From NCBI GenBank assembly GCA_037178625.1, contig CM074139.1, forward strand, positions 2,294,001-2,358,000: 64,000 bases of DNA, given 5' to 3'. Below the pieces are notes generated by a model. It did not search any database. It had not been told where the DNA came from and saw only the letters and a program-made list of their open reading frames with translations. Origin of the DNA: Skeletonema tropicum. Lineage: Eukaryota; Bacillariophyta; Thalassiosirophyceae; Thalassiosirales; Thalassiosiraceae. The position numbers were made by a program, and so were the translations under genes. Of this stretch, positions 10,677 through 22,900 are shown one piece after another. Position 1 is the stretch's first letter; each line of letters starts with the position of its first letter.

Positions 10677-10942
10677 GCAATGCTTGGGCACCTTATGCAT
10701 AATATTCTTGTGCTTGTGCACCTTGTAGGTAATTCACTTCGTTTGCCGAATCCGAATTTTCATTTCTCATTTTTTCAATTTCAAGAAGTAGTGCTGGAGG
10801 TAGAGGTAATTTTTAAGGATGTATTAATTTGTACCTATTCATTCTTGTCAAAATACAGCCTATGGTAATGCCGCCTTCTTGGTTTCCTCTAGAGAGCCTT
10901 GCAAGCCAAGTCGCAGGCTACACACAAATTGCTGCTTCTTAG

Positions 10943-11759
10943 ACCGTTCTTTTACGTGCACAGCTCCCAACGCCACGGTTGAGAATAAATGCATGCCCGA
11001 GCAAGATTGCATGCTCGTGAATACGTGTTGGATGAGATTTACATTTGCACGGCTTCCTTTTTCCCACAGTGTCCTTTTACCAATGACAAAAAGATCTCAT
11101 CGTCAACCGACGGATGGCGAGCGTTGATGCTCCAATGTGCTGTATATTCATCAGCGTCATCTTCCGCACCACTTCATACTGGTTCCTACGCTGATAAGTA
11201 CTCCTCTGTCCACAAAAAAACAAAAACAAAGCTCTTAGTCCCACAAAAAACTAGCTATGTAATACTCATCTTCAGCCATCGACTTGTAGTTGAGCAGTCT
11301 GATGCAACACATAAACATAATAATACGATCACACAACAAACACAATGAATTGAGTTGATCCACTCGGTTTGATCCGAGAACAATACGTCGTGCCAACCCA
11401 GCCTCTAGCTCTATAGAGAGGGCTTGATTTGAGCGTCCATGAGGGTGTATTATGGTAGGTTATTGGTGTAGGGTCGGATCATGGACGTAGCAACCAGCCT
11501 CTCTAGCTACTAGAGATAGAGAGGGCTCAGAGATTTGGTGTGGGTTTGGGGCAAATCGGTTTTAGTACATAGCAATTTGGCTCGACTCCAATGTGAATCG
11601 TAGGAATAGTAGACACATGCCCATCCAACTTGAAGCTCCAAGTCGATGGCTCTGTACCATAGAGTAAAACCCGCTTACATGGGGTTCACGAATCACCATT
11701 CGCTGTCTTTGGTCGTGCTTGGACGATACCTTTTAGAGTACCGAAGATGAGGACGATTC
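10943..11759. other. Intergenic, no gene recognised
   Basis: Short ORFs on the plus strand (10989-11348 and others) have no family resemblance and lie outside the duplicated block. Two imperfect CTCTCTAGCT / AGAGAGGGCT foldbacks occur around 11400-11530. Nothing else stands out. Confidence 0.4.
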
Positions 11760-14600
11760 TTGATCTTGCATTGCCACTGCACCAAAACACCGAATCCGCC
11801 GCAGCCTCTTGAGGCGATCATGATTATCAAGTTATCAGCAGCGAGCTTTCTTGCCAGCTTCGGCATCTCTGGTGCTGGTGTGAACGCAGCCAGCGGATAT
11901 TACATATTCTTTGTACCAATTGTACTCTCCTTCTTCGACTTCGACCTTGCACTTGCACTTGTACTACTATACTACTCTCCTCTCCCGAGTTTCTTAGCCT
12001 ACTTTGTCTTGCATCTTCAAATTCAACTCTCGTACTCGCCACAGATACTTCTCCTGCTCTTCCGAATACACTTTCCAGCTTGCTATCAACAACAATATCC
12101 ACATACCATGCTTTTCCCATCGTTGTACCTATTTGTTTTGCTGCTTCGACATCGTCTTCCAGCTTCAACTCTACCTTCATTGCCCAGGTCATCTACAGAA
12201 TGTGACCTTCGCAATTTCCCATATTCGTGCGTCTCAATTTCAACATCAAACTTCACTTCAGTGCTTTCTAGACTTATCTCCGTAGTATACGCACTCTCGC
12301 CAATGCATCGTTCCGTTCCATGATACAGAGCAACTAAATTGCAGTTGTACTCTAACACCTCTTTGTTTCGGCTACTACTCATTCCTACTTGCTCATGTGC
12401 TACTTCCACAGCACAATTATCTCTTCATGTTGACTTGCCCTACTGCTATGCTGAATATAAACTCCAGCTCCAGCACCATCCAAACAATCATGAGTATGAG
12501 ATTGTTGAGCTACATCAATCACTCTCCCCAGCTTGAGCTTGACATTGTCATGTCTCATCATGCGACCTTCATTCATGTCACAATCACCCAGCTCCCGTTC
12601 GCCGTAACATCTACCGCAAACTTCACACGCTACTGACAACTCCGTGTCACTATTCTCGGCCACTTCATCTTGAGAATGTCGAGTATCACTCAACACTCTT
12701 CCCTGCTTGAGACATTCAAATCATCGCACACTAATTTCCATCCAGCCTACCTTTAACGTCCGCCCTCTTCTCCAAGCTATCACTACCTTTACCGGGTTCC
12801 ATCTTCTCCGAGCTAGTCACCACCTTTGCACCTGATTCCTGCATCTCAACTCTATGAATGCACATCTCTCTTTCGTCATCACTCGCTTCATTTCTTGCCA
12901 ACCTTTCGTCGACTTCCACGCATCTGAAATCCTTCCCTTGATCATCCAGATCTTCCGACCTGACTTCATAATGGTCTACATCACTTCGGGATTGTCGAGC
13001 AACACAATACTCTCTCCCTCGTTCGACGTTCACGATACTTTCCACACTTTGCTCTTCTGCAATGTTCGATCCATCATTTTCTGATACTGATCTAACCGTG
13101 CCATATTCATAATCGACACTTGCGAATAGTCGAGCAATGCTCAACTCTCTCCCTTGCTCTACGTAAATATCCGAGCCTCTCTCTTCTTTCACTGTGCAAG
13201 ATTTCACGACACTGACTTCAGCTAGACTTATTAAACCATCGTCTGCGCCACAAGACATCTCAATCACTTCGACCGTCACATTGCCAACCCTGCCGAACTC
13301 CTTGACTTCCAGGCTTGATTGTACATTTACTGCCGTGCCACATGTTGAGGTACCATGACCACCCTCGCCGAACTTCTCGACGTACAGGTTACTATTGCTG
13401 ATTTTATCAACATCATCTGACTTCCAAGCCATCCACTTCAATTGCATCATCGCAATGCTCTACCAATATCTGACAAGGAACGTTTCCTCTAAAGACTTTT
13501 CCTCATCCGATCAAGACTTAAAGTGCGCTCTGTCGATTCTACCTGCCGACCCGTCCGAGCTAGGACTCACATCATCAACTTTGATATTTCCTGCCTTTAA
13601 AACATTGCTGCACGGACAGGGATTGCTGACGACATTCTCCATGTCCTTCCCAGCCTTTACTTCATTTTCATTGCTGACGACATTCTCCATGTCGTTTCCA
13701 GCCTTTAACTCATTTCTGCCGTGGTGAACATACACCTTATCGTCTCCGGCACATTCACCAACGCTGAGGACATATTTCATGTCCTTCATTCCACATCTGC
13801 CTTGGACATTAGCCATGTCCTTTCCGGCAATCGATCCAATCGTTCTACTAAAGTCTACTTAAGTGGCTTTCACCCATTCGACTTCCGTCGTTCTTCACAA
13901 CTCCGTCTTCATGATCATGATCATGATCGTGTGACTGTAGTAGCTGTGAATACAGACAGTCTCCCTGCTACAGACTCATGAACTGTATGCTTCACACATC
14001 GTTTACTTTCATCATTGCAATCCGAATCCGACGCTGTCTTGACGATTGCATCACATTTATTCCCATTCATGCTCATCGACTCAATACTCATGTCGTCGAC
14101 TTCCGACCTTCCGAGCTGTTTTCATTACTGCCAACCTCTGTCCCGGCAATCATCTCAATATCAATATTAATATTCATTGCTTGCCTTCGACTGTAATGAC
14201 TCTCTGGAAGCCAATGCCAGCCACATTGTCATTCGCTCTGACTCCAATCAAGGAAATTATCAGTATTTCCAACACTGCTATTTCCATTCCGATTCCACCT
14301 CCATGTTTTAGGCGTTTTCTGCTTTTCTTTCGCTTCATTCCTCGCGCTCCTTGTTATCTAGTTCGTTATTCAAATGTTCTCCAGCGTTTCTACTTTGACT
14401 TCAACTCCAATCAAGATCAAGTTGACTTTGACTTTATTGAATTCCTCGACTACAAGTAAAGATTGTATGTTGCTTCTTCTGCGTTTCGAATTCAACTTCA
14501 TCGTGTCACGATTTCCAAGTTGGCACTTTTATATCAACTTAATCGATCCCGATTTCCAAGTTAATTGCCCTCGACTCACGCCTTGACTCAACAGTAATTA
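11760..14600 (-). other. Degenerate repeat-rich tract, possible decayed coding region
   Basis: Pyrimidine-rich on the plus strand (TTCGACTTC / TTCCAGC themes). The minus strand has overlapping ORFs at 13816-13511, 13450-12731, 12696-12400, 12409-12086 and 12192-11827. They are rich in Glu, Val and Ser with recurring phrases: EQGRELSIAR and ERGREYCVAR about 50 residues apart, and LKAGNDMENVVSN with VKAGKDMENVVSN in tandem. The latter is a ~63-base direct repeat at 13620-13715. The plus strand also has ORFs of 72-187 codons, so open frames alone are not evidence of coding. I interpret it as an eroded internally repetitive gene or satellite-like sequence. No start, splice pattern or family can be defended. 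Confidence 0.3.
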
Positions 14601-14881
14601 AATGTACTTGGACCTCTTCGGTTGTACTTCAAAGTATGTTATAGAAGTCTCAAATGTCCCAAAGAATTACTGTTCCAACTTTCTTATTATGAAGACTGTA
14701 TTGAACTAATGTTCCTTTACTAATACTTTATCACATTCCAAGTACAACTAAATTATCTTTATCTTGTTCTTCTTGACACTCAGAACTAGAGTCTTGTCTC
14801 TAGGTTCTTCTCACTTTCTCTAAAAAGTCCTCAGATATATACGCAGATCATAAATTCAAGCTCTGACAAATGTAGTAGTAG

Positions 14882-16500
14882 TAGATTAGACCAGGGGTGG
14901 AATCCGACGTTATTTTGTAGCACAGCCGCCGTTGATCGCCGTCTGCAACGCATACTAGGTGAAGGATCGGGCGAATAGACCAAACAAGCTAGAGGAATAT
15001 CCGCATAGAGTAGGGCTATCGATCGATGAAATGTCTAGCTTTTAGTGGCGTGTAGAGGGAGGTAGGGCGACCTCGGCTATCATGATGGAGGTATTTTGTA
15101 TTTTGGCATAAGTAGTGCAGGCAGTCATGGGCCATTTGACAAGAGTGAGAAAGGCAGGAGTTTTGTGAGAAAGGGCCACGTCCGTAGGAATCCGATATAC
15201 ACCTCGAAATGGGCTACAGGTGGCGTGGGTATGTCTCTCTAGAGAGGGATAATAGTGATATGTAGTGACAGCTGATCGTGAGGTGCTGCAAACCTTATGG
15301 AATCAATAAGATAATATGATTACGACTGCTAATACTTCTAGTGACCGACAGCTGATCGTGAGGTGCTGCAAACCTTATGGAATCAAGGCTGCATGCAATC
15401 ACTATGAGCGGATTAATAGTACCATGCTTTAGTATTGGACTAAGTAAGCAGGTTTCACCAAGCAAAAGGTGAGAAGTGAGAAGAAGCGAAGATTGAGCGG
15501 TCGAATAATTCAATAATTCACAAAAACATCCAGCAATACAAGCAACAACAAGCAAAAGCCCTTCCTGGAGTCCCTCAAAATCTATTGCAATGACAATCTC
15601 ATCTCACCTAACATCGTCATCGCCATCTTTACGTCACAATACTCACGATCTCCTCGAAGACTGGCCAGGTAACTCATATATATCCTTTTCATCCATCGAA
15701 GATACAGAACTAGAGCCAAAACAAAAACAAGTTGAAGTTGACGATGACGAGTTCAGCTTCAGCATGGCTGCAATGCCAGAGCCTAAGTCAAACCCTCGAG
15801 TTTCTTTCTCTGAAACATCATTGCTACTTGTCTACAAGGAGGATGAAGACTACAGGTACAAGAAAGCCTACTCCAAGGTTGATTATAGCTCTTCAGATTT
15901 TCCATGTTGCTTGATGCACGTCGAGTCAAGGGACTCATCACAATGGCCCCACCAGATTCTAAGAAAGACTCGGTCAAGTATCTCTTAGAGAATAAGGTCA
16001 TTGATATTGCAGACATGGTGGGTGTTGAACACTACGTACTGGGAAATGGTGAGTTTGTAATGAAGACACGCAAGCTGCACGCAAAGAAGGTGCTACTGCT
16101 ACAGCAACAGCTCAAGCTGCGACAGCGACAGCATCAGGCAAAAGACCCTGCAGAAAGCTTGGCAAAGGTCGCTAAGGATAGTTCCCTCGAGTCAATCCAT
16201 CATGCGAGAATCCGCAGTGCAGTAGTTGCTTCATAAGCGTTGCTTGGGCACCTTATGCATAATATTCTTGTGCTTGTGCACCTTGTAGGTAATTCACTTC
16301 GTTTGCCGAATTTTCATTTCCCATTTTATCAAGAAGTAGTGCTGGAGGTATTGTAGAGGTAATTTTTAAGGATGTATTAATTTGTACCTATTCATTCTTG
16401 TCAAAATACAGCCTATGGTAATGCCGCCTTCGTGGTTTCCTCTAGAGAGAGTCTTGCAAGCAAAGTCGCAGGCTACACACACAAATTGCTGCTTCTTAGC
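14882..16500 (+). repeat. Segmental duplication A, copy 2
   Basis: Direct-orientation copy of 9108-10942. It includes a local tandem duplication of CTGATCGTGAGGTGCTGCAA (15271 and 15352), each followed by ACCTTATGGAATC. It lacks the minisatellite and telomere-like inserts of copy 1 and carries the pseudogene at 15590-16236. Confidence 0.85.
15590..16236 (+). pseudogene. Uncharacterised RVSFSE-family gene, copy 2, frameshifted
   Basis: Reads in frame from ATG 15590 through DLLEDWPGNS, NPRVSFSETSLLLVYKEDED and KKAYSKVDY. It then loses one G after 15886 (GATTATAGCTC here, GATTATGAGCTC in copy 1). The correct continuation is in the +1 frame from 15889 to TAA at 16234-16236 and includes MLLDARRVKGLI, DMVGVEHYVLGNGEFVMKTR and RQRQHQAKDPAESLAK. 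The 5' part has extra acidic and Gln/Lys codons (KQKQVEVDDDEF) compared with copy 1. Apart from the frameshift the downstream half is intact, including the Gly codon that is a stop in copy 1. A sequencing error at this base would restore a normal gene. Confidence 0.75.
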
Positions 16501-17556
16501 AGCCTCTAACCGTACCCGGTACAATGCTGACGGAGTCAGATAAAATATTAGTTTTCAGTTGAATCAAAAGTTAATTTATGAGCTGCATCGATAGCAAGAT
16601 AATGAACTTATATCAATCCCATTCAGGGTCAGGGCCATTGATTAGCTTGCATATCCCATCCAAAACTCACACCCAGACCAGAAAATTTCCCTTTCCCCAA
16701 TATTATGCTGTGATTCCCTTGCCAACAGTCGATAGAAAGGATATTGCTGTCTCACGGGTGTCCGCATCTACGTCTACATGAAAATTGCTAAGTAAGAAAC
16801 ACTGGCTACCTATGGTTTGTACGTAGGAAAGTTGTAATAGCACGTTTGTATGTATGCGTGAAGATACTCGGAAACTACATAAATTTGCAGTTCGTCTCAT
16901 TTTGACTGCGGTATAGCCTATGCAAATGGAACACTATTGCACAGAAGTTTTGTACTTTGTATTCCTTTTCACTAACAAAATTGTGGAAATATGGGGTGGT
17001 AGGGAACTGATTAGGCTGAGGTCAATATTGTGAATACTACAATAGACTGATTCTTTTCCGTCAAAAGAATTTTCCGTCAAAAGAAGACATGCCGAACGAT
17101 TGCATGATCTAGCGATCACTCAAATTTATCAGATAAAATGCTAAACGCAATACCAAAAGTTGATCGGGGTTTGGAGTTTCGATGCCATTTTTGTGAGTAA
17201 AAACACAATTCTCTTGTCGCTTTGCGCAGAAAGAGTTCACCGTCTGAAGCAGAAAAACACAAACCGGTAAATACCGGTTTGTGACATCTCCAAGAAAAGA
17301 TTTCACTGAAGTTTTTCACGAATAATACAACATGTCATGGTTCTCGACGACACGCGTCAAGCTCTAAGCAAGCTCCATATATTCCAGTTTTGGTCACGGC
17401 CTGTGTTTTTACCATGTCCAACGTTGGAATCAATAATGCCTACGAGGCAGCATATGTCATCCTCTTAGCTAGAGTTCTGCTTCATCTTCATTTTGGCAGC
17501 CGTGTTTTATCACAATTTTCATCCAAGCTCTAGTCAAATTGAACATTAACATCAAA
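16501..17556. other. Intergenic, upstream of the cysteine-rich gene
   Basis: No supported gene. The small foldback ACCGGTAAATACCGGT-type sequence (AAACCGGTAAATACCGGTTT, 17263-17282) is the only structure seen. Ordinary A+T-rich intergenic sequence. Confidence 0.4.
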
Positions 17557-18123
17557 ATGAAAATCCAGCTCTTCCTTTCCACCGCTGCAGTGCTCTTTAA
17601 TGCATTCTCGGGCTCCGTCTCTGCTTCTGTAAGTCTTTCATTCATGTTGATGATGATGTGCTGTTCTTGTGTTGCTAACGTTCACGTTGTTCTCATCAAC
17701 ACTTCACACAAATCATAGTCTGTCAGGGGAGCTGGCATCACCTCTGACGCCATTGACTCTTCTGATTACTACCCTGAGTCTGAAGACTATGACTCTGCGG
17801 ATTACTATCCTGAGTCTGATGAAGACTTGGAGGATCCTTTGCTTGCCGCCTTCAACCACGCCCGCAGAAGGCAACAGATTAGAAGGTTCGGCCATAATAG
17901 TGGCCGTGCTGGTAGCAATCGCCGTTACAATACCAGCGACGACCGCATCAGGGATGGAACCGTCCGCCCCGGCAATCGCCGTGTCTGCTGCAGTCGGGAC
18001 TGGGATGGACGCTGCAGCCGTTGGTGCAACGAAGGAGCCGTCAGCTCCGGCAATCGCCGTGTCTGCTGCCGTCGGAACTCGAATGGAAGCTGCCGCCGTT
18101 GGTGCAGCGAAGGAGAGGATTAA
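17557..18123 (+). CDS. Secreted precursor with two 26-residue cysteine-rich repeats
   Basis: Two exons: 17557-17628, then 17719-18123. The intron has a GTAAGT donor at 17629 and an acceptor ending ATAG at 17718. Exon 1 encodes exactly a signal peptide (MKIQLFLSTAAVLF, then NAFSGSVSAS). Exon 2 starts with an acidic segment containing DYYPES twice, then a basic linker with RRR and RR sites, then two tandem 78-base repeats (17962-18039 and 18040-18117). Each repeat encodes GNRRVCC, seven residues, C, three residues, C, then an acidic end. The spliced product is 158 residues with eight cysteines, all in the repeats. Acidic pro-region, dibasic linker and paired-Cys modules resemble precursors of secreted disulfide-rich peptides. 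No named family is recognised and no activity can be assigned. A longer ORF in another frame (17669-18169) is an artefact of this repeat composition. Confidence 0.7.
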
Positions 18124-19022
18124 AGCTCGCTCATTTGCCCTTGCCTACATCATTACGCACCCTCTTTAGAGACAGCACCGTTCTTTGTGACTTGTTTTGT
18201 ATTTGGATTGCTCGTTGAAAAAGAAGATTGGAACATAACTTTGATAAGGATAAGAATAAGATTTTACACGAGCTATGTATGCCTTTTTAACACCAGAACA
18301 CAACCTATGCCTCTAATTCTATGATGTGGATCAGGGTAAAGAGAAGATGACTTCAGATAATGGTGAAAGAGTACGCTCTCATGGTCGTCGCGCGTTGGCT
18401 AGAGGGAGATTTTCGCTGAGAGGCAGATCTTGTAACCATCCGCGTTTGCACATATGGATTGGATCAAAATGTGAACAAGGCGTTACCGGCCTCTTCAACT
18501 ATGGGCATGTAGACAAGTCCACGACATTGCCGGCACCAACCTGCGGTTGCATGTGATCATAATCACTCGCCCTTGTGCCCTTCTTGTCTGGATGCCCCGG
18601 AGTCATGCGCTCACGTGTTCATGTGTGATGAAGAGGAAGGATACGGTCAAATGTTTTCAGAAGTCAGGGAACAATCGACACTACTGACTGCAACCTGTGG
18701 GAACATGTGACGTGCTGGAAAAGTATATCATGCGGTTTGTAAGGGCTCGAGTCATCTTTCTGGAGCAAAATGGGCACAAAGCTTCTCTAATAAGCAAGGA
18801 GATGACTCACGATCTATCAATGGCTGGTGAGGAATCTCGTTAATTCATAACACAAAATTTCGGGTATGCTTGCGTTGGAGAGAAATGAAGAGTTACAAAT
18901 AGCTATGGGCTTAGAAGGGCTGGGGCTGGCGGAGGATAAATATTTGATGGAAATCAATCTCGATGATCTTAAAAAACTTCTTCTGGGTTCAGCATTAGAC
19001 TTACTGTCTGCTTTCTGTTAAA
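18124..19022. other. Intergenic with a possible zinc-finger gene relic
   Basis: Around 18470-18720 short overlapping frames on the plus strand are Cys/His-rich. One reads CDHNHSPLCPSCLDAPESC, reminiscent of NFX1-type or similar zinc-finger segments, but it has no start, is preceded by a frame break and stops soon after. I treat it as a likely relic. Nothing else in this interval is supported. Confidence 0.25.
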
Positions 19023-19027
19023 GCAGC

Positions 19028-19169
19028 AGCCAACTTTTTCAGCAGATTCGCGAGCGATGTCTACTACATATACTCCACCAGCACCAACTCTGGCAAGCTC
19101 TTCACATAGAGCTTGGCCTTTCCAGAGCCACCCCCAGTAACTAACAATTCACAGTTTGCCAGTGAACAT
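19028..19169 (-). pseudogene. Truncated SDR 5' fragment
   Basis: Minus-strand homologue of the first ~47 codons of the dehydrogenase at 2757-3650. It starts with the same MFTGKL and keeps QALCEELAR, GAGGVYVVDIARESA and upstream bases TTTGGATCGTAG-like. An indel in the TGGGSGIG region and an immediate stop after MFTGKL break the frame, and nothing downstream of the NAD-binding region remains. Its neighbour is the second tRNA-Ala in the same relative order as at 3650-6768, so the fragment arrived by segmental duplication. Confidence 0.85.
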
Positions 19170-19286
19170 GCTCACTTTGGATCGTAGAATGTGAGCAATA
19201 AGCACAGTATATAGTGTGCATGAAGCATTGCAGATGAAGGTAAAAAGTTGGTTGATGTATTTTACTACGACCAAATGTGGACAGAC

Positions 19287-19359
19287 GGGGGATTAGCTCA
19301 GTTGGTAGAGCGCGTGCTTAGCATGCACGAGGTCGGGAGTTCGATTCTCCCATTCTCCA
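19287..19359 (+). tRNA. tRNA-Ala (anticodon AGC), second copy
   Basis: Identical in all 73 bases to the tRNA at 6696. It has the same upstream ACAGAC flank and the same GTCCAGCTTTTTGCCA trailer with a T-run terminator. The duplicated flanks are more diverged than the tRNA, consistent with selection on the RNA or gene conversion. Confidence 0.97.
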
Positions 19360-19457
19360 ACCTTTTGCTTTTGTCCAGCTTTTTGCCAGTGCTCTCTCTC
19401 TCTCTTATTTATTGCTGACCTAAGTAGGTACCTCCCTCGCTCTCTCCTTTCACCATC

Positions 19458-19985
19458 ATTCTTCCATTTCCTGAAATGCTCAAGGCTTGCTTCTTCATTT
19501 TATCTTGGGCTTTTTAATTGAAGTTGAAGTGACCACACTGTTGACTTGCTATAATTTTTATTGGGAAACAGTCGCAGTAGGATGTAGTGAGGTCAAAAGC
19601 AAAAGTGCAGACGACGGCTTCGGTTATAGGAGAACTTAATCTTGATTAGCTTGACCAAAGCCAGAGAATTTTGAGAAGAGTGCACAAAGGGATGTACCCT
19701 CCTGTACCCTTCCATCTGGTGTATGTATATCCTGCCTATCCATCCTCCTTCACCATCTGCTGGGCATCGCTACGGTAATAAACCACTGTCCGCTCAATGA
19801 TTCAACCATTACAAACAAGCTCTCGCTTTCTGCTGCTGCCCGCACAGGCGCCATCACTGATAGCTTCTGCTTGCTCGACCGCAGCATTTCATATCGACAC
19901 CCCATCATGATCATGTTAACAAAACTACCAAAGCCTCTAGAGAGAACTACTTTGAGTAATAAAAACGTAAATCTTAGAATTATGT
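19458..19985. repeat. Segmental duplication B, second copy, distal part
   Basis: Matches 8331-8830, ending five bases before the stop codon of the large minus-strand gene, so it is the probable 3' UTR and terminator region of that gene. No independent gene is seen. Confidence 0.7.
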
Positions 19986-19989
19986 GCTG

Positions 19990-22900
19990 TCATCTCCTTG
20001 ATAGTCTTCTCATTCTAACTGTTCCATCCCAGGAACAACTCACTACTCCCCCGAGGGCACTTTTACCGCTGCTCTTCCTATTTTGTCGAATTATATCCTT
20101 AAAAGAGTACACATCCAAGCCAGATACAGCATCCTTGTGTCCACTATAATGGCTGCTCAACTTTCTTCCAGATAGAGCGTCCCACTCATTGACTATTCCA
20201 TCATCGCTTACACTCAAAAAGGAGAAGTCATCTCGACCTAATGAACGGGATAACAAGACAGAACCACAATTGTTTGGCCTTCTTGACTGCTCGTTGTGAT
20301 TCATTGCAATGACAGGCGTGCGCACAGTTCTCAACGAACGTGACTTCTCTTGCGCATTTTGATCAAGCGTATCCAAGCCAGTTCCAGAAAGAACGCGGAA
20401 GTCCCATGTTGCAAGAGACCCATCTGCTCCAGCAGAAATCATCAAAGGCTCGGATCGATTGCCTAGAATCAAGTCAGAAACGGGTGCAAGATGATGCCTC
20501 AAAGCAAAGATGGGCGAAGAGCCAGCCCTAGTATCCCAAAGAGCGACCGACCGATCAGTCGAAGCAGACACAATTGTATTAGGTCCCCAAAAATGTGTTT
20601 GAGTGACGATGCCCTGGTGACCCCGAAACGTCGAGAGGGGGCTATCTGAGACCCCAGACGTATCCCAAAGTCTAGCGGTCTTATCCGCTCCACCTGACAG
20701 CAACTTATCCCCGTGCCATGCAGTTTTGATGCAAATTATTCTACCCTGGTGTCCAGAGAATATCTGCGCATCTGATGCATCGAAATCAATTGCGGCAGCA
20801 GGAGCTATTTGGCGACTATTGAAGAAGCGAGGAGATTGTCTTGGTTGACTCTGATCACCAATCTGATCACTTGACGATGACGATTTGAGAGACCACAATT
20901 TGATGAGGCCGTCTTCTCCACCTGACAACAATGAATCTTTACGATACATTGCTGGAGGAACCTCGATACAGGTCACTCCTCCGCGATGTCCACCTATTGC
21001 AACGCCTGCAACAGCTTCTTTCAGTCCAAAATCATCTCCTGATGAATGACCTGGATCGGCTCCGTACTCCCTCCGTAACATACAACCTGCTTGATAAATG
21101 TCTTTCAATGACCAGACTCTCAAGCCTCCGCCAGTCATTCCAGCAATGACACGACAACCATCAACTGCTGCTATTATATCTTCCTCATCGGGGCAGCTGC
21201 CTGGTATCACGGCTGCATTGTCAGTCCCCCCAAAGCGGTACCCGGATCCTTTTGCAGCAGCCAGGCAGCTGACCGAACCAGACCCAGCATCTTGGTCGCC
21301 ATCACCTTTTGTGCCCCATTGAAGCTGCAATCCATTCACAAAATTAGATTTCGAATGCAGTGGAGATGAACACCTTGGTAGTGAGCAGCTCGATTCATAC
21401 TCATTTTTCTCTTCGCTTAAGTTGATTGTGTGAGCTAGGAAGACACTGCCATCGACACCACCCGTTGCCACAGCAGCATTACCAAATACTGCCATTGCAG
21501 TGATAGCTACTCTTCCTCCGTGTCCTGGAGCATCAAGCACATCCGATGTCTGCCTTGCACCATGGAAGCTATTGCTTGGCATTGCAAACGCCCGAGGGTT
21601 CACACTTCGAGGGCAAATTGACGGGTGAGACCAGGCTATTTCTTCCGATTCAAAGGCTGTGCCAATGTTGAGTGAACCAAACCCTACGGCGTCTTTTATT
21701 GGAACAGAGTCCTTTCGGGCGTATGCAAAATCCCCAGCTCCAGTATCATCAGGCATGTCTCCATCACCTTCGTCTCGCTTTGCAGTCAACCGTCTCGCCA
21801 ATACAAGCAGTGCTTGACCCTTCTCAGTAGCAAACCAACCCTTCTCTTTGCTAACACGCGTGGCAAATCTGGCAAGTTCCTCAGCTGGCACTCCGTAGCC
21901 AACCATCTCGTAGAGCGTAGACACAGCGGCTCCATAAGCATCGGCGTCGGGACTATCCTCTTCATCTCCTCCATGAGAAGATTCATCTAAATTGGCGTTG
22001 TTGGCCTCTTCTTTGCGATCGTTTTGCTGTTCTTGCTGATGAAGCAAGAGAACTCGTTCCCACAGGCGCAAGTCAGCGAAAATAGGATGAATTTTTATCC
22101 GTTCAGTCATATATTGTGGCTCTGATGGAGCTGCATTCGTAGCTGACGTAGTACAGAATCCCCCAGTGTAAGTCAACAGGCGGTAGGCAGACTCATAATT
22201 CTGCTCTTCCATACAAGCTTCTAAAACAGCGTAGCATAAACGACACATGGAATCAAATGTGTTGGGTTCAAGGCGTGACACGCTTTGCTGCGTTGATGTT
22301 CGTTTTGACTCATCTTGGGTTCGTTTCCGCCTTTGATTTTCAATCTTTGTCCGCTGACTTAGCACTGAGAATAGATACCGTTGAGCTGAAGGATTACGCA
22401 AAGCAAGCTCGGCTTCGGCAATCAAATCACGTCCGTTTTCGTTGAAATCAGTCTCCCCGGATCCAAACGCTAGCTCAAGGCATTGCCTCACTTTGTTGCG
22501 ATCATCAGAATCGACACGGCGCTGAGTTTCGTAGCCAGCCCCCGACGAGGTTTCGAGTGGGAGGTCAGGCACACCTAACATCATGGTCGACAGGTCGAAC
22601 GATTCCTCAATGTCAGCCTTTTCGATGACAGGAGTGCTTAATAGCACATCGTCTTCGTCCTTGTGATCATGAGCAATTTTCCAGGCTCTGTAACGTTGGT
22701 CGCCAATAGCATCTCGTAGCTTAACTCGAGGAAGGACCTTGATATGTTGCAAAATGAGCTCATCTTTCGACTCTGCCTCCTTGTCGTCCCCGCCCCAAGT
22801 CGGCAATGCAAGCATATGATTGAACCGCCATGGATTCTTTTCGAGTTCCACCAAGTACTCAAATGACAATGCATGAACTCCCGCTGTTCCCGACTCTTGT

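Larger units (their letters stand above)
9108..10942 (+). repeat. Segmental duplication A, copy 1
   Basis: The stretch starts at the TAGATTAGACCAGGGGT motif and ends at ACAAATTGCTGCTTCTTAG. It is repeated in the same orientation at 14882-16500 with scattered substitutions and indels. It carries the pseudogene at 10062-10676. Copy 1 contains inserts absent from copy 2, including the GCAACT minisatellite and the telomere-like run. Confidence 0.85.

Noticed and set aside
17669..18169. 166-codon plus-strand ORF, Ala/Val-rich
   Set aside because: Alternative frame of the cysteine-rich gene; its repeats simply mirror the 78-base tandem repeat.
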